Shown: positions 8,216-17,245, numbered from the stretch's first letter. The stretch is 41,612 nucleotides of DNA from Bradyrhizobium yuanmingense (GCF_029167105.1 NZ_JARFML010000049.1:1-41612); one strand, 5' to 3'. The notes: a model not told the origin generated them from the sequence alone. Made by a program: numbers and translations.

Positions 8216-10222
8216 TCAGTAGCCTGTCAGTTCGTCGGCCGTCGGCGGAAACGCAATAGTACCGCCGGCGATGCCCCGCAAGATTGAGGTCATAGTAGCG
8301 ACGTCGTTGTCAAAGCCCCCGTGTGTGCGGGATTCACTGCTCCCTCCTGATTGAGAGAACGCAATCGAAAGTTTGCCGGACTTAGGCAACAAGTCCAGGT
8401 ATTTCTGCATGCCGGCCAGGGGCGCCTGCGGTGATTCTTCGTATGCCCTCGATACGAGATATAGCAAGGAATGGCTATACGATGGCACGAGCGGCACGTT
8501 GGAAGAAACCGTGTCATCGAGCTCCAGCTCATCCGTAAGATTGTATAAGTAAACCTTGTCCTTGAGCTTGGTCGCCGCCTTGCCGCTAAGATAGGGACCG
8601 TAATGCTCCTTGAAGAAGTCTGTGGTGCACGCCGGAGCCATGAGGTGAATACTTCCGACTTGCAGGTTGCTGATCTTGAAGCGTGAAAACGCCGTGAGCA
8701 GATGGCCGATCACGATTGCCCCCGCGCTGTGACCAACAAAATGTAGTTTTGGGCGTCTAGCAGATTGATCAAGACCGCGCAGAAGTGGAGATAGCCCTTT
8801 GATTGCGCCGCCGTACTCTTCGGTGGTGTCGAATGCAACCCGTGCATCTTGCTTCATGTTGCGCCAAGCGTACGTCCCGAGTTCCTTTCCCATGCCAGCC
8901 TCGAAAAGCCAGTCGAAAGCACCACTTCCCATTCTTCCGGCCGTAGGAGAGTCAGACATCCTGCCGAAGATCTCATCGATGAGTCCTGAGCCCCACATCA
9001 CGTGAAAATTGTAGAGCTTGTTTCGGCTAAAGATCCCGTGCCGCTTCCATGTGGCAATGCGCTTGGCCTCGTCAGCTAAGGAAGTTAGCCCGCCGTGCAC
9101 GTAGATCACAAGGTTGTCGTACCCGTTGCCACCGTTCGACTTGGGATCAGTCAGGCGTGATACAGTTTCCTTTAGTTCTACCGTTGTGGGCGATCCATAC
9201 TTTCCGTCAGTCACCAACCGCCCATCATCCACGTTAATAAAATGGCCGACGATGTCTGCTCTATGCGGATCGTTGAATGTAAAAATCTTGGCTGTGGTCG
9301 AAAGGCTGGCTCGTGGGGTCGCACCAAAAGCGTTAGGTGCCCGGACGCCGAGTTGCAGCACCCAGGCATCCATGACTGTAGCCGCCCAATCCTCGTAAGC
9401 CCAATGTGCAATGCCGGAGATACCCCAAGCGGCGCCCCAAGAGTTCAGCACCCAGAAGCCGCTTTCATTGTAACCCACAATCGCGAAAGCATGTCCTCCA
9501 ACGTTCTTACCACGAGGGGCGATCTTACCATCTTGGGGCGTGTCCCAGTTGCTATGAATTTGCGCAGACGCGTAGATCACGCCCGCTTCATTGATTGCCG
9601 AATGATAATCACTGATGTCGGGCTGCAGGCGGAAATATGCTCCGAGACGCGTCTCCCGTGCCTCCTTCGCCATTTCATATGTTAGAGCCCAGTCCTTGAT
9701 ACCTGGTGTGTCCGGAGCAGTCGCTTCACTGCAAACACCATTCCGATGGAAGCCTTTGATAGCTCCGCGAATGCTGGAGCCCTCGTAGGCGCTGCCCGTC
9801 CATTCATCGTTCCTTTTTGCCATCTCGTACAGCATACGCGGACTGACCCGCTTGGGGCTGTCCGGGCCCAATTCCCGAAATTGGAGGACGTCGATAACGT
9901 GAGCGAGAGAAAAGCCTGTGCAGCTTGAATCCGATCCTTGATCCCGCACGCCGAATGATATCCGCGGAAAAATCGCCGGATGAAGCGCACGTAGGCTTGG
10001 TTGGTAAACTCTATCGCGAATATCAGGCATATCCGGGAGAACATCCAGCTTGCGCTTCCCTAACGCGCTGACGCGCCCCGAAATATCCCGATTTCCGATC
10101 TGGATCCTGCTCAAACCTGCGGGCGTCGAGCCTCGTGCGTCGGCGGGAACGGCGTCTGCACTTTGGTTCGCAGTCTTACGCTCCACGGAAACCTTCGGTT
10201 TTGCTTTCTTCTTCGTTGGCAT
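8216..10222 (-). CDS. Papain-like (C1) protease fused to alpha/beta hydrolase (668 aa)
   Basis: A basic N-terminal tail is followed by a C1-type peptidase domain, about residues 70-295. It shows a Gln-Cys segment VRDQGSDSSCTGFS (Gln95, candidate nucleophile Cys101), GGHAFAIVGY (His244) and WVLNSWGAAWG (Asn260), i.e. a complete papain triad with the oxyanion glutamine. A second domain, about 365-600, has NLVIYVHGG and HFVGHSAGA, a nucleophile elbow with Ser499, as in lipases and esterases. There is no signal peptide or membrane helix, so it probably acts in the cytoplasm. It lies 52 bases after the small basic gene and before the TPR gene. I do not know a described family with this domain pair. 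Substrates are unknown; toxin-effector or defence roles are possible. Confidence 0.8.
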   Translation of the reverse strand: MPTKKKAKPKVSVERKTANQSADAVPADARGSTPAGLSRIQIGNRDISGRVSALGKRKLDVLPDMPDIRDRVYQPSLRALHPAIFPRISFGVRDQGSDSSCTGFSLAHVIDVLQFRELGPDSPKRVSPRMLYEMAKRNDEWTGSAYEGSSIRGAIKGFHRNGVCSEATAPDTPGIKDWALTYEMAKEARETRLGAYFRLQPDISDYHSAINEAGVIYASAQIHSNWDTPQDGKIAPRGKNVGGHAFAIVGYNESGFWVLNSWGAAWGISGIAHWAYEDWAATVMDAWVLQLGVRAPNAFGATPRASLSTTAKIFTFNDPHRADIVGHFINVDDGRLVTDGKYGSPTTVELKETVSRLTDPKSNGGNGYDNLVIYVHGGLTSLADEAKRIATWKRHGIFSRNKLYNFHVMWGSGLIDEIFGRMSDSPTAGRMGSGAFDWLFEAGMGKELGTYAWRNMKQDARVAFDTTEEYGGAIKGLSPLLRGLDQSARRPKLHFVGHSAGAIVIGHLLTAFSRFKISNLQVGSIHLMAPACTTDFFKEHYGPYLSGKAATKLKDKVYLYNLTDELELDDTVSSNVPLVPSYSHSLLYLVSRAYEESPQAPLAGMQKYLDLLPKSGKLSIAFSQSGGSSESRTHGGFDNDVATMTSILRGIAGGTIAFPPTADELTGY

Positions 10223-10274
10223 GGGACGCTCTTACCGTCTTCCAAGAATGGTGTTCGCTATCCGAAAAATCTCA

Positions 10275-10718
10275 TCAGCCAGCGCGGCCGAAATCGCACT
10301 TGAAGCGATTTCGCCCCCCCGACGCGGCTGCGGCTTCCACCATCTCTGTTGATTGCTGCGGCGGCGTTGCTACGATGATGTGCCTGCCAATTGGATTGTC
10401 ATGCACACCCTCCTTCCTCAGAAATACCTTCACAAAGTTGACTGTCGCGGCGCCGATGTTGACGAGCTGTTCCTCCGGATGCTCTCGAGATCCAAGCTCT
10501 CTCTTTGCGGCCCTGATAAATTTAGCCAGAAGCCCCCGCTCTGCTAGGAGTTGGAAGGCGCTAGCAACATCTTGGATTGTCATGATCACTGAGGCGTCGG
10601 CCTCCAAAAGTTGTGCCGGCGGCTTCGGCGTCCTCGAACGAACCTTCTTAGCCATCCCGGCTTTTGCTTTTGAAACCACTTTCGCCTTCATGTTCCGAGC
10701 GGGCGCTTTCTTCGCCAT
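10275..10718 (-). CDS. Small basic-tailed protein of unknown function (147 aa)
   Basis: The first 40 residues are rich in Lys, Ala and Pro (MAKKAPARNMKAKVVSKAKA), like histone-H1-type tails, and likely disordered. The rest is a compact region with IMTIQDVASAFQLLAERGLL and FIRAAKRELGSREHP, mostly helical, with no known motif. It lies between the lipoprotein gene (18 bases upstream) and the protease-hydrolase gene, so it is probably co-transcribed. It might be a partner or regulator of the enzyme, or a nucleic-acid or membrane binder through its basic tail; none of this is shown. Confidence 0.65.
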   Translation of the reverse strand: MAKKAPARNMKAKVVSKAKAGMAKKVRSRTPKPPAQLLEADASVIMTIQDVASAFQLLAERGLLAKFIRAAKRELGSREHPEEQLVNIGAATVNFVKVFLRKEGVHDNPIGRHIIVATPPQQSTEMVEAAAASGGRNRFKCDFGRAG

Positions 10719-10736
10719 GGCGGCACCTCTATTTGA

Positions 10737-11699
10737 CTAAAACGTCACGTTGATAGTTGGCCTGAACAATTGAAGTGTGAGCACTTGGTTGACCGCCTCG
10801 ACCGCAGCGGCTTCCGAGGAAGTCTTCGGTCGTGCGCTAACGAGCGGGGTATAGAAGACCTGATTGCGGACCTCCGACAACAGTCTCGCTCCAGGCCCTG
10901 CAACGGCCAACGCCATCGTCAGCTTGTGCCGATCCGTGCGCTTTACCCCCCCAGTAAATGAGACGTCCGCAACTCCTAGGCCGCTTCTAACCGGTGCAAA
11001 AGTGAGCTTAGGGGTCGTAGAAGCGGAAAGGATTGTCTCGAATTCTAGTTGATCGGACAACGTAGGAGGCCCGCCGCCAAGATTCTGAAACAGCGAGAGG
11101 TTGATGAAGTCTTGGACAAGCTTCTTCGAACCGATCTTGCCGGCTATGGGATACAGGTAGTTCTTTTCCACGAGACGACCATCGCAATAGTCATCAGGTA
11201 GCTTGATAAGGCTCGAGAATGTGTCGGTACTCGCGAAAGTGCGGAGATTACCTCGTTGCCGCGCTATCGCAGCGCTCAGGCCCGCGTCCAGCCTCGGAAA
11301 CGGTGGCGGCGGCCAAACCAGATTACCGCCAGCCGATACGTCGTTGTTCTCGATCATCTGGAGCTGAAAACTATAGGCGACGCCGGTGTCAAAGAAAAGC
11401 TGCACAATGTGCCGGACGCGCCCTCTAAACAGCTCTGGACGAAACTGTTGGATGGGACGCCCTCTTAAGAATTGAAGCCCGACTTGATGAGAAGCGAGAT
11501 CGACACGCCCCTCATGCAGATTGCCTTCGGAGGTCAGCCACCCCAGTGCCGAATCGATGATAGCCTGTCGAGTTTCGCACCGATTCTGTTGAACAATCAC
11601 ATCCGTGGGGACGCCCGAAAAATCCTCGGGCAACGGATGGATCGCACAACCAGCGAAACACAATGCAATCGCGATGACGCCAACCCGCAAATTTAACAT
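10737..11699 (-). CDS. Predicted lipoprotein (320 aa)
   Basis: The N terminus MLNLRVGVIAIALCFAGC is a type II signal peptide with lipobox FAGC (Cys18), so the protein is probably anchored in the outer or inner membrane and faces the periplasm. The mature part has mixed alpha/beta composition and carries further Cys residues. No family is recognised. It is the first gene of the leftward group and is closely followed by the basic protein. A periplasmic lipoprotein next to a cytoplasmic protease-hydrolase suggests an envelope-linked function for the group. The frame is intact. Confidence 0.7.
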   Translation of the reverse strand: MLNLRVGVIAIALCFAGCAIHPLPEDFSGVPTDVIVQQNRCETRQAIIDSALGWLTSEGNLHEGRVDLASHQVGLQFLRGRPIQQFRPELFRGRVRHIVQLFFDTGVAYSFQLQMIENNDVSAGGNLVWPPPPFPRLDAGLSAAIARQRGNLRTFASTDTFSSLIKLPDDYCDGRLVEKNYLYPIAGKIGSKKLVQDFINLSLFQNLGGGPPTLSDQLEFETILSASTTPKLTFAPVRSGLGVADVSFTGGVKRTDRHKLTMALAVAGPGARLLSEVRNQVFYTPLVSARPKTSSEAAAVEAVNQVLTLQLFRPTINVTF

Positions 11700-11811
11700 C
11701 GGAAAGCTCTACTAGGAGCAAAGCGAACAATAATGTCAATAAACTCTAAGCGAGTATGTAACCCTGAATTGCAAGAGTCTGCTACTATTTTGCAACAGTT
11801 GCCCTAAAAGT

Positions 11812-12024
11812 TTGATGAGGTGGCGGCGTAGCGGATCTCATTCGCCGGCGAGGCCCCACCCCGGATTCGGCCAATTCGCAGGCTTCTTGGCCAGGAACAC
11901 GGTGTCCGGCCCCGCGCTTAGCCCCGACCAAGCTCTCATCGCAGTGGTTCCACCGATTGGGCAAAACCCGAAACTGCCCAGTTTCGGCGGGAAGAAGGAT
12001 CAGAGTTTGTTTCTTGCATAGCAA
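11812..12024 (-). pseudogene. Possible IS5-type transposase C-terminal remnant
   Basis: The minus strand reads ETGQFRVLPNRW, reminiscent of the GFxVLPxRWVVERT segment of IS5-family transposases. The following stretch resembles their ends only loosely and needs frame changes. No other part of such an element is present. It is a weak call in DNA that otherwise holds no gene. Confidence 0.25.
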
Positions 12025-12080
12025 TAATAGAATTGCCGCCAGGCGTGAATCGGGGATGATAGAATTGTCGGTTGGGTCGA

Positions 12081-12330
12081 TTAGGAATGAGGTGAATTGT
12101 CGGCTGATACGTTGAGAATGCCACTTTCGCAGTTCTCCGCGGAGCAGAACCCAAAGACGACGCGATCACCGCGCGGCGATAAAGCAATATACTTGATAGC
12201 TTGGTGATGCTGAGTGTTGAAAATGGATGGCGCGCTAAAAGCCTCCATTGTGCTAATTGCCATAGAGCGCCAGAGCGGCAACAGCCGCAAAGATTAGTAG
12301 CTTTACCCATCTTAACTTATGATTGTTCAC
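12081..12330 (-). pseudogene. Short secreted protein gene, frameshifted
   Basis: GTG 12330, preceded by GGAGAG, opens MNNHKLRWVKLLIFAAVAAL, a good signal peptide, but the frame stops after 25 codons. One base away, the next frame continues as AISTMEAFSAPSIFNTQ, then YIALSPRGDRVVFGFCSAEN, to a stop at 12081. The whole would be a small secreted protein with a beta-propeller-like SPRGDRVVFG strand. Its family is unknown. Confidence 0.4.
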
Positions 12331-12732
12331 TTTACTCTCCCAACATCGGCATCGATCGTCTTCCGCTGAGCAGGTTGGTCGGGCAAGTTCAGAAATAGCA
12401 TCGGGCCTCTTGAGTTGTTCTACAGTCTAGCTGTTTGATCACGGTGCGGTTGGCAAGGGCAAAAGGGATTCCGGAAATCGTTTCTCTGTGCGCAAGAAAA
12501 TCTATGTGCTTACGCCGGACACGGCAGCATGGGCTGTCACTTCACCGGGCGCAAACTGATCGAATTATTGATACACGACGCGTCGAGTCGTCCGCGTGCT
12601 CCGAGCGCGATCTGCCCATTGCCCTCTGGACACATGATCGTGTGCGTGAGCAGGACATAGCGATGCCCGTTACCCGTCCCATCCCGCTGTCTTAAGGCGC
12701 ATAGAGTACGTGAAGAAGATGCCTGCGCTGGT
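12331..12732. other. Intergenic, no gene seen
   Basis: Open frames here are short and lack a ribosome-binding site or credible composition. No RNA structure, repeat or insertion-sequence end was recognised. Confidence 0.45.
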
Positions 12733-13350
12733 CTAGCCGCGTGAAGCGCCCACCGTGGCCGGCGCTCCCTTGAGAGCTGGTAGAGGAATTCCTGGCTGAA
12801 GAGCTGCTGGCGCCGGCAGAGCGAGTAAGAGCCGCTCCTGCGGCGGTGCCAATTGTAGCGGCTCGACGTTCACGTCGCGTGGACCAGCGAGGCCGGCCCA
12901 GAGAAGCAGTTGCTCATTCGACGCCAGCAGCAACGCCGTTCGTTTGTATTCCAGGAACGGAAGATCGCTTGAGCGGCCGAGGCGGCTTTTCTTGATGCGA
13001 TCGTCGAGGTGTCGGACCTCGTCATTGCGCATGTCAATCGCTTCGCCGATCAGCGCCTTCCGCTTTTTCAACGCGATGTCGGCTTTGCTATAAGACAGTC
13101 GTAAGCCAGTGAGGCCGCATGCCGCAGCGGCAGCCGAAACAATGGCCGGCGTTTCGGCGAGCGATAGACCGGAGCAGCCAACCCAGGCTGCCGCCGCGCC
13201 AGAGAAGAATCCGATCCCGCCGTAGATTGCGCCAAGCCTGGCGCGGTCGGCTTCCGCCATCACGACGATGATCTCCTTGAGCGCCTTAGCGCAGGTGCGT
13301 GTAAGGCCATCTAATGTGCTCAATCTCGCCGAGATGGGCTTATTCTTCAT
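12733..13350 (-). CDS. Membrane protein of unknown function (205 aa)
   Basis: A hydrophobic hairpin at about residues 40-85 (GAIYGGIGFFSGAAAAWVG and IVSAAAAACGLTGLRLSY) separates two soluble parts. The second contains a charged helical stretch (ALKKRKALIGEAIDMRNDEV) and a Pro/Ala/Leu-rich tail. The start ATG 13350 overlaps the stop of the upstream gene in an ATGA arrangement, so both are translationally coupled. The family is unknown. With its partner it may form a small membrane complex. Confidence 0.65.
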   Translation of the reverse strand: MKNKPISARLSTLDGLTRTCAKALKEIIVVMAEADRARLGAIYGGIGFFSGAAAAWVGCSGLSLAETPAIVSAAAAACGLTGLRLSYSKADIALKKRKALIGEAIDMRNDEVRHLDDRIKKSRLGRSSDLPFLEYKRTALLLASNEQLLLWAGLAGPRDVNVEPLQLAPPQERLLLALPAPAALQPGIPLPALKGAPATVGASRG

Positions 13351-13772
13351 GGCTTCGCTCGTTCGCGGGCGGAAGACAGGAAGTCCATCGCGGCTTTCAC
13401 ACCGGCCGCATTGGCCGCAAGAGCGATGTTGACCTTGGCGAGACAGCTCGTGAAACGAAAGACCTCGTTGACGCTCAAGAGGAGCAACAGGACACTTCCA
13501 GAGAATCCAAGAGCGAAGAGCGTGTGTTCGGCCTCCGATAGAGTGGCTCGAGGCGCGCTGCGAAACGAGTTAAACAACACCCAGGCGCACGCGACAGCGC
13601 CCACCAGCGCCATAGGAGCGGTGAAGGCCCACATCTTCGTTAGCTGATAGAGAGCCGAGCGCCCGGATTGAAGGGAGGCCTCGACATTCTGGTTCTCAAC
13701 AATCTTCGTCTCAAGGTCATCGAGGTCGACGTGATCGTCGTAGGCGAAATTTTTAGTCCCGGGATCGCTCAT
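13347..13772 (-). CDS. Small two-helix membrane protein (141 aa)
   Basis: From ATG 13772 the protein begins MSDPGTKNFAYDDHVDLDDL, an acidic cytoplasmic tail, then has two clear membrane helices (WAFTAPMALVGAVACAWVLF and ALGFSGSVLLLLLSVNEVF) and ends in a helical segment. An upstream in-frame start at 13952 would add a low-complexity extension that overlaps the recombinase, so 13772 is preferred. It overlaps the next gene by four bases. Family unknown; its size and layout resemble the membrane halves of small two-gene effector modules, but no motif supports this. Confidence 0.65.
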   Translation of the reverse strand: MSDPGTKNFAYDDHVDLDDLETKIVENQNVEASLQSGRSALYQLTKMWAFTAPMALVGAVACAWVLFNSFRSAPRATLSEAEHTLFALGFSGSVLLLLLSVNEVFRFTSCLAKVNIALAANAAGVKAAMDFLSSARERAKP

Positions 13773-13884
13773 ACGTGGCTCCGTTACTGAAGGACCGAGC
13801 GAGGTCAGTGCCGTCGGGAGCATGATCTGCCCCAATAATTGCGGTGGCAACGCATGGTTGTCAACGCCCTTTCGGCACGTCTCC

Positions 13885-14520
13885 TTACCCCGTCGCTGGA
13901 TACCAGAACCGCTTTGCGAAGCTGATCTCCTCCGGCCCGCATACGGCGGCATAGATCGCCGTTGTGCTCAGCCGGGCATGGCCCATCCATCGCTGGATGA
14001 GCGTGAGCGGTACACCCGATTGAAGCGTGCCGATGCCGAAAGCATGGCGCAGGCCACGCGGGCATGCGCGTCGACCGAAGACCCGGGCTATCGCCATCAC
14101 CTTTTTGATGAGGCGCCACGCGGTCACGCGGCACCATTGCCATAGCCGGCGCATCGCGTCGGCACCTTCCTGCAAGCGTCGCAGCGAGAATGTTACCTCA
14201 AGTCGTTCGGACAGGTCTGGAGGAATCGGCACCTCGCGCACGACATGCTTGCGCCGCTTCAGCGTGATGATCGTCACGACACCGCTCTCCAATTGAAATG
14301 AGCTGGGCGTCAGCGCGAGCACTTCGCTGATGCGGGCCCCCGTCCAGGCGAGCACGAGCGCGAACAAGGATTGCTCGGGCTCCAGCGTTTCCATTGCGGC
14401 GAGCACACGCTGTCGCTCATCTCGGTTGAGATATTTGCGCTCGGGACCGGCATAGAGCTGCGACTCTGCGCCTCGCTCAGCGGGTTTGCTGTTATTTTGT
14501 CGTGTATCCGTATTGCTCAT
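13885..14520 (-). CDS. Small tyrosine recombinase (211 aa)
   Basis: The protein consists of a tyrosine-recombinase catalytic domain with little N-terminal arm. Visible signatures are TGARISEVLAL (first Arg), LKRRKHVVREVPIP (beta-hairpin Lys), PRGLRHAFGIGTL (His/Arg box; the first His of the usual HxxR is Pro-Arg-Gly here, as in related small rhizobial integrases), RWMGHARLSTTAIY (second His and catalytic Tyr). It is intact. Such small integrases lie on plasmids and islands of Hyphomicrobiales, where they may resolve multimers or move gene cassettes. No flanking attachment repeat was found. Confidence 0.85.
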   Translation of the reverse strand: MSNTDTRQNNSKPAERGAESQLYAGPERKYLNRDERQRVLAAMETLEPEQSLFALVLAWTGARISEVLALTPSSFQLESGVVTIITLKRRKHVVREVPIPPDLSERLEVTFSLRRLQEGADAMRRLWQWCRVTAWRLIKKVMAIARVFGRRACPRGLRHAFGIGTLQSGVPLTLIQRWMGHARLSTTAIYAAVCGPEEISFAKRFWYPATG

Positions 14521-14638
14521 TCTGTTGCATCGAAAATCGCCTGCATTCTGAATGATCTACGGAACCCGCGCGATGGCCGCACCTTAAAGTCCTGCGGCCT
14601 GTGACCGAATTGCCGCGCTTTCAGCGGAGTGTAACAGA

Positions 14639-15060
14639 ATGAGCAAAACTGTTTCAGCCGCGGGCTTGCAGCAGCGCTCGCCTTTGTTCTGATTGCCTCG
14701 ATTTGCTCGCCCGCCATCGGGCAGCAGGGACCCCAGGGACAGCCTACACCTGCATGCGAGAAGTACCGCCAGCGCGGCGATGACGCCTCGGCCGTCCAGT
14801 GCGAATATAACGAATACATGCGGCGCTCGACGGAGCGCATCAAAGATGCGGAGCGGCGTTCAGCCCAATCGCGCGCACAATCCGCGGCCGCTATGGATCA
14901 CAAGGCTTGCGCCGATTTCCTGCTCGCGGGCGTCGGCGCCGGCAAGTGGACGCGGGAAGCGATTCTCCTAGAGGCCGGTGGCCCGATCAACGATGACAAT
15001 GTGTGCCCGCTCGCCAGCAGCAAGGGATTCAAGCCCGCGGCTGCGGCCGGGGGACGATGA
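14639..15060 (+). pseudogene. Secreted mobilisation-region protein with disrupted start
   Basis: A good frame begins only after a stop at 14632 and has no start codon: SRGLAAALAFVLIASICSPA is a signal peptide, followed by CEKYRQRGDDASAVQCEYNE and a Cys-containing domain ending at 15060. ATG 14639 lies one frame off; one base inserted in the AAAAC at 14644-14648 would join it. The mature protein is short, polar and rich in Cys. It opens a rightward set of small genes before the relaxase region. Its function is unknown. Confidence 0.5.
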
Positions 15061-15115
15061 GATGGGGGCGGCAACCCACGGCGCGGATGATCCGCGCCAA
15101 TACAGGAGAACGGCT

Positions 15116-15270
15116 ATGAGCGACAACAGCAACGGTAACCAGCAGGGCCGGAGTGAGGCTGGCGGCGGACGAGGCTCGCCGAGCTACGACCATAACAACG
15201 CCAACCGCTCGAATGAGGTCAAGCAGGCTATGACCAATACAAAAGCGAACAGCAGAAGAGCGGCTCGTAG
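15116..15270 (+). pseudogene. Small conserved mob-region protein, frameshifted
   Basis: AGGAG precedes ATG 15116, which opens MSDNSNGNQQGRSEAGGGRG and SPSYDHNNANRSNE, a polar low-complexity protein. One base off, at about 15220, the likely natural end GQAGYDQYKSEQQKSGS stops at 15270. Without correction the frame runs on to 15436 over the next gene, which is unlikely. It lies between two secreted-protein genes. Function is unknown. Confidence 0.5.
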
Positions 15271-15289
15271 GCTGGGCGCCGAGCAGTGC

Positions 15290-15311
15290 GGAGGCGGCTT
15301 GTGCCGCCTCC
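15290..15311 (+). terminator. GC-rich hairpin after the small gene
   Basis: GGAGGCGGC-TTGT-GCCGCCTCC is a perfect nine-pair hairpin 20 bases after the corrected stop of the preceding gene. The following CTTCGTGCC is not a clear T tract, so termination may be weak. Its position just before the next gene would also suit an attenuator or mRNA-processing site. Confidence 0.4.
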
Positions 15312-15341
15312 CTTCGTGCCTCTCATATCGTGAGAAGAACC

Positions 15342-16151
15342 ATGTCATTGCTCTCCCGCCGCCATGTGCTTGGTTTGTTGGCAGGCTCCACGGTCGGCAT
15401 GTCAGGCCGCAGCTTCGCGCAAACGCGGGAGCTTGAGCTGACACTTGCGGATGCGGGCTCAGACCCGATCGGCCTGTCGAAGGGCGACATTAGCGGCACC
15501 GGGCCGTTTCGCATTGGCATGCGGCTCAACGAAGCGCGCGAGGTGATCGTCAAGGAATACGGCGCCGAACCTTCGGAAACGCCCGAGCGCACGCCGCCCG
15601 TCGAGAATGTACGCAGCGGGCCTTTCGTCCGCAGCCTGTCCTTCCGGCACCAGTCAAGCGACGGCGCGAAGGAGAAGACAACACTCGACTTCACGAGTCC
15701 GGTCTCGGGTGCCCGCCTCTATGCCATCGAACGTGAGATTTCCTATGGCGGGCGGCTCGACTTCAACGAGGCGAGACAATCGCTCCTGAGGCGTTATGCG
15801 CCAAACGGACAGCCTACCCAGCTTTCGGAAGCGCCGCCTTATTCCTTCACGCTGGTGCAGGTCTTCAGTGCGGGCCGAGCCGTCAATCATCGCATGGCAG
15901 AGAATGCGCCGCATCTGCGCGGCTGCATGTGGCCGGGCTTTCACAACGTCTCCGCGTATGACCCTGAGAGCGTGCGCCAGGCTAAGGCGCAATGGGGATG
16001 CGGTGGCGCCATCCGCGCCCAGCTCGGCGCCGGCAATCTCAAGCTGCTCATCGTTGACATGGAGCTGATGTATGCCGATCGCGTCGCGGCTTATGAGTTC
16101 ATGCAACGCGAGGTGCGGGCGCTACCAAGAGGACGAACGGGGATTAACTGA
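15342..16151 (+). CDS. Secreted protein with Tat-like signal (269 aa)
   Basis: From ATG 15342 the N terminus is MSLLSRRHVLGLLAGSTVGM, a signal peptide with an SRRHVL twin-arginine pattern, cleaved probably after FAQ. The mature domain begins LELTLADAGSDPIGLSKGDI and has a conserved-looking segment GPFRIGMRLNEAREVIVKEY, then WPGFHNVSAYDPE and Cys residues. GAGAAG precedes the ATG; a GTG at 15330 is less likely. The family is not recognised. The gene follows two small secreted or polar genes and faces a converging mob-region gene. Confidence 0.65.
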   Translation: MSLLSRRHVLGLLAGSTVGMSGRSFAQTRELELTLADAGSDPIGLSKGDISGTGPFRIGMRLNEAREVIVKEYGAEPSETPERTPPVENVRSGPFVRSLSFRHQSSDGAKEKTTLDFTSPVSGARLYAIEREISYGGRLDFNEARQSLLRRYAPNGQPTQLSEAPPYSFTLVQVFSAGRAVNHRMAENAPHLRGCMWPGFHNVSAYDPESVRQAKAQWGCGGAIRAQLGAGNLKLLIVDMELMYADRVAAYEFMQREVRALPRGRTGIN

Positions 16152-16168
16152 TCCGCCCTGCAGGATCA

Positions 16169-17047
16169 CTAAGGTGCCGGTGCCGCCGCGACTGAACGCG
16201 CGGCGGACTCCGCAGGCGGGCCGTTGAGCGCGTTGTAGGCTTCGCTCTTCGCCGCTTGCGCACTTGCGGTTTGCGCCTGAGCCTGCTCTGCCTGATTGAC
16301 CGCCTGCTGCTCCGCACCCTGCTGGCGCTTCATTGTCTTTTGCAGTTGATTAACCTGACCGGCCTTCTCAGGATGCTTGGTCTTGATGTCGTTCAATGTC
16401 TCGTCAAGCTTCTGCCCAGCCTTCGGGTCATCGGGATTGCGGAAGTAGCCCGTCAGGTCATCGCGCGCTTTCGCGCGTTCATCTTTTGGCAGGTCCTTGA
16501 GCAGGACCGAAACATCGCCGCTAAGCTTATTGGAGTCGATGTCCTACTTCTTGGCGAATTTCGCGAGGTCGACGACATCCTTTGCGTTGAATCCGGCGTC
16601 CTTTTCAAGTCGCTCGAAGCTGGCCTGCGAGAGCTTCGCATCGGCAAGTGCCTGGATGGCTTGCGGTCCCAAGCCCAGCAGCTCGGGTTTGTCCTTCGCC
16701 CACCCAACGCCTTGCTGTACAGCGAAGTGCGCTAGAGCCATGGCGCCGAGTCCGCTGCTGATATTAAAGCCTGCGTCACCACGTCGTACGCGACCATCGT
16801 TGCCAGTTAGGTTTGAAGATGTGTGAGTGCCGGCGGGAAGATTGCCAGCGAGGGTGCCGTAAGCACCCGTGATTTCTTTCGCAGCCGGATTAGCTTTTGC
16901 GGCCGATGCAGCATGCGAGGCCTCAACGGCATTCGGGCCACGGCCATTGGCTTCGGCCTCCAGCGCCTTGAATTCTCCCGCGCTCAAAGCGCCTGGCGAC
17001 TGATAGGCCAGTGATGTTGTTCGTGATCCGCCCTGCAATGGCATCAA
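16169..17047 (-). pseudogene. Mob-region protein with in-frame amber codon (about 292 codons)
   Basis: The frame from ATG 17047 reads MMPLQGGSRTTSLAYQSPGA, continues to VVDLAKFAKK, and meets TAG at 16544-16546. It then goes on in the same frame as DIDSNKLSGDVSVLLKDL, then FRNPDDPKAGQKLDETL, and ends in an Ala/Gln-rich tail at 16169. Composition is alike on both sides, so one nonsense mutation (or readthrough) is the simplest view. The protein is Ala-rich, soluble and helical with no recognised domain. It lies between the relaxase and the secreted gene and faces the same way as the relaxase. Confidence 0.55.
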
Positions 17048-17123
17048 ATATCCGTCTTCAATATTCAGCCAGCCTAACAGACGGCGCTTAACGCCCCGTT
17101 AATCTTTACAATCTGTTAAAGAA

Positions 17124-17147
17124 GTGCAGCCGCGGTTATGGCTGCAC
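17124..17147 (-). terminator. Rho-independent-type terminator after the relaxase gene
   Basis: GTGCAGCC and GGCTGCAC form a perfect eight-pair stem with an eight-base loop. On the minus strand it is followed by TTCTTTAACAG. It lies about 100 bases after the relaxase stop, in the direction expected for ending that transcript. Confidence 0.55.
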
Positions 17148-17245
17148 CGATTTGTCAGCGCCCACAATGTGCCAGACCATGGCCCCGCGCGGACCTGTTC
17201 GTCCGACCCAAAGATAGCCGCCGCTCGTGGTGCGAACATATTCGC

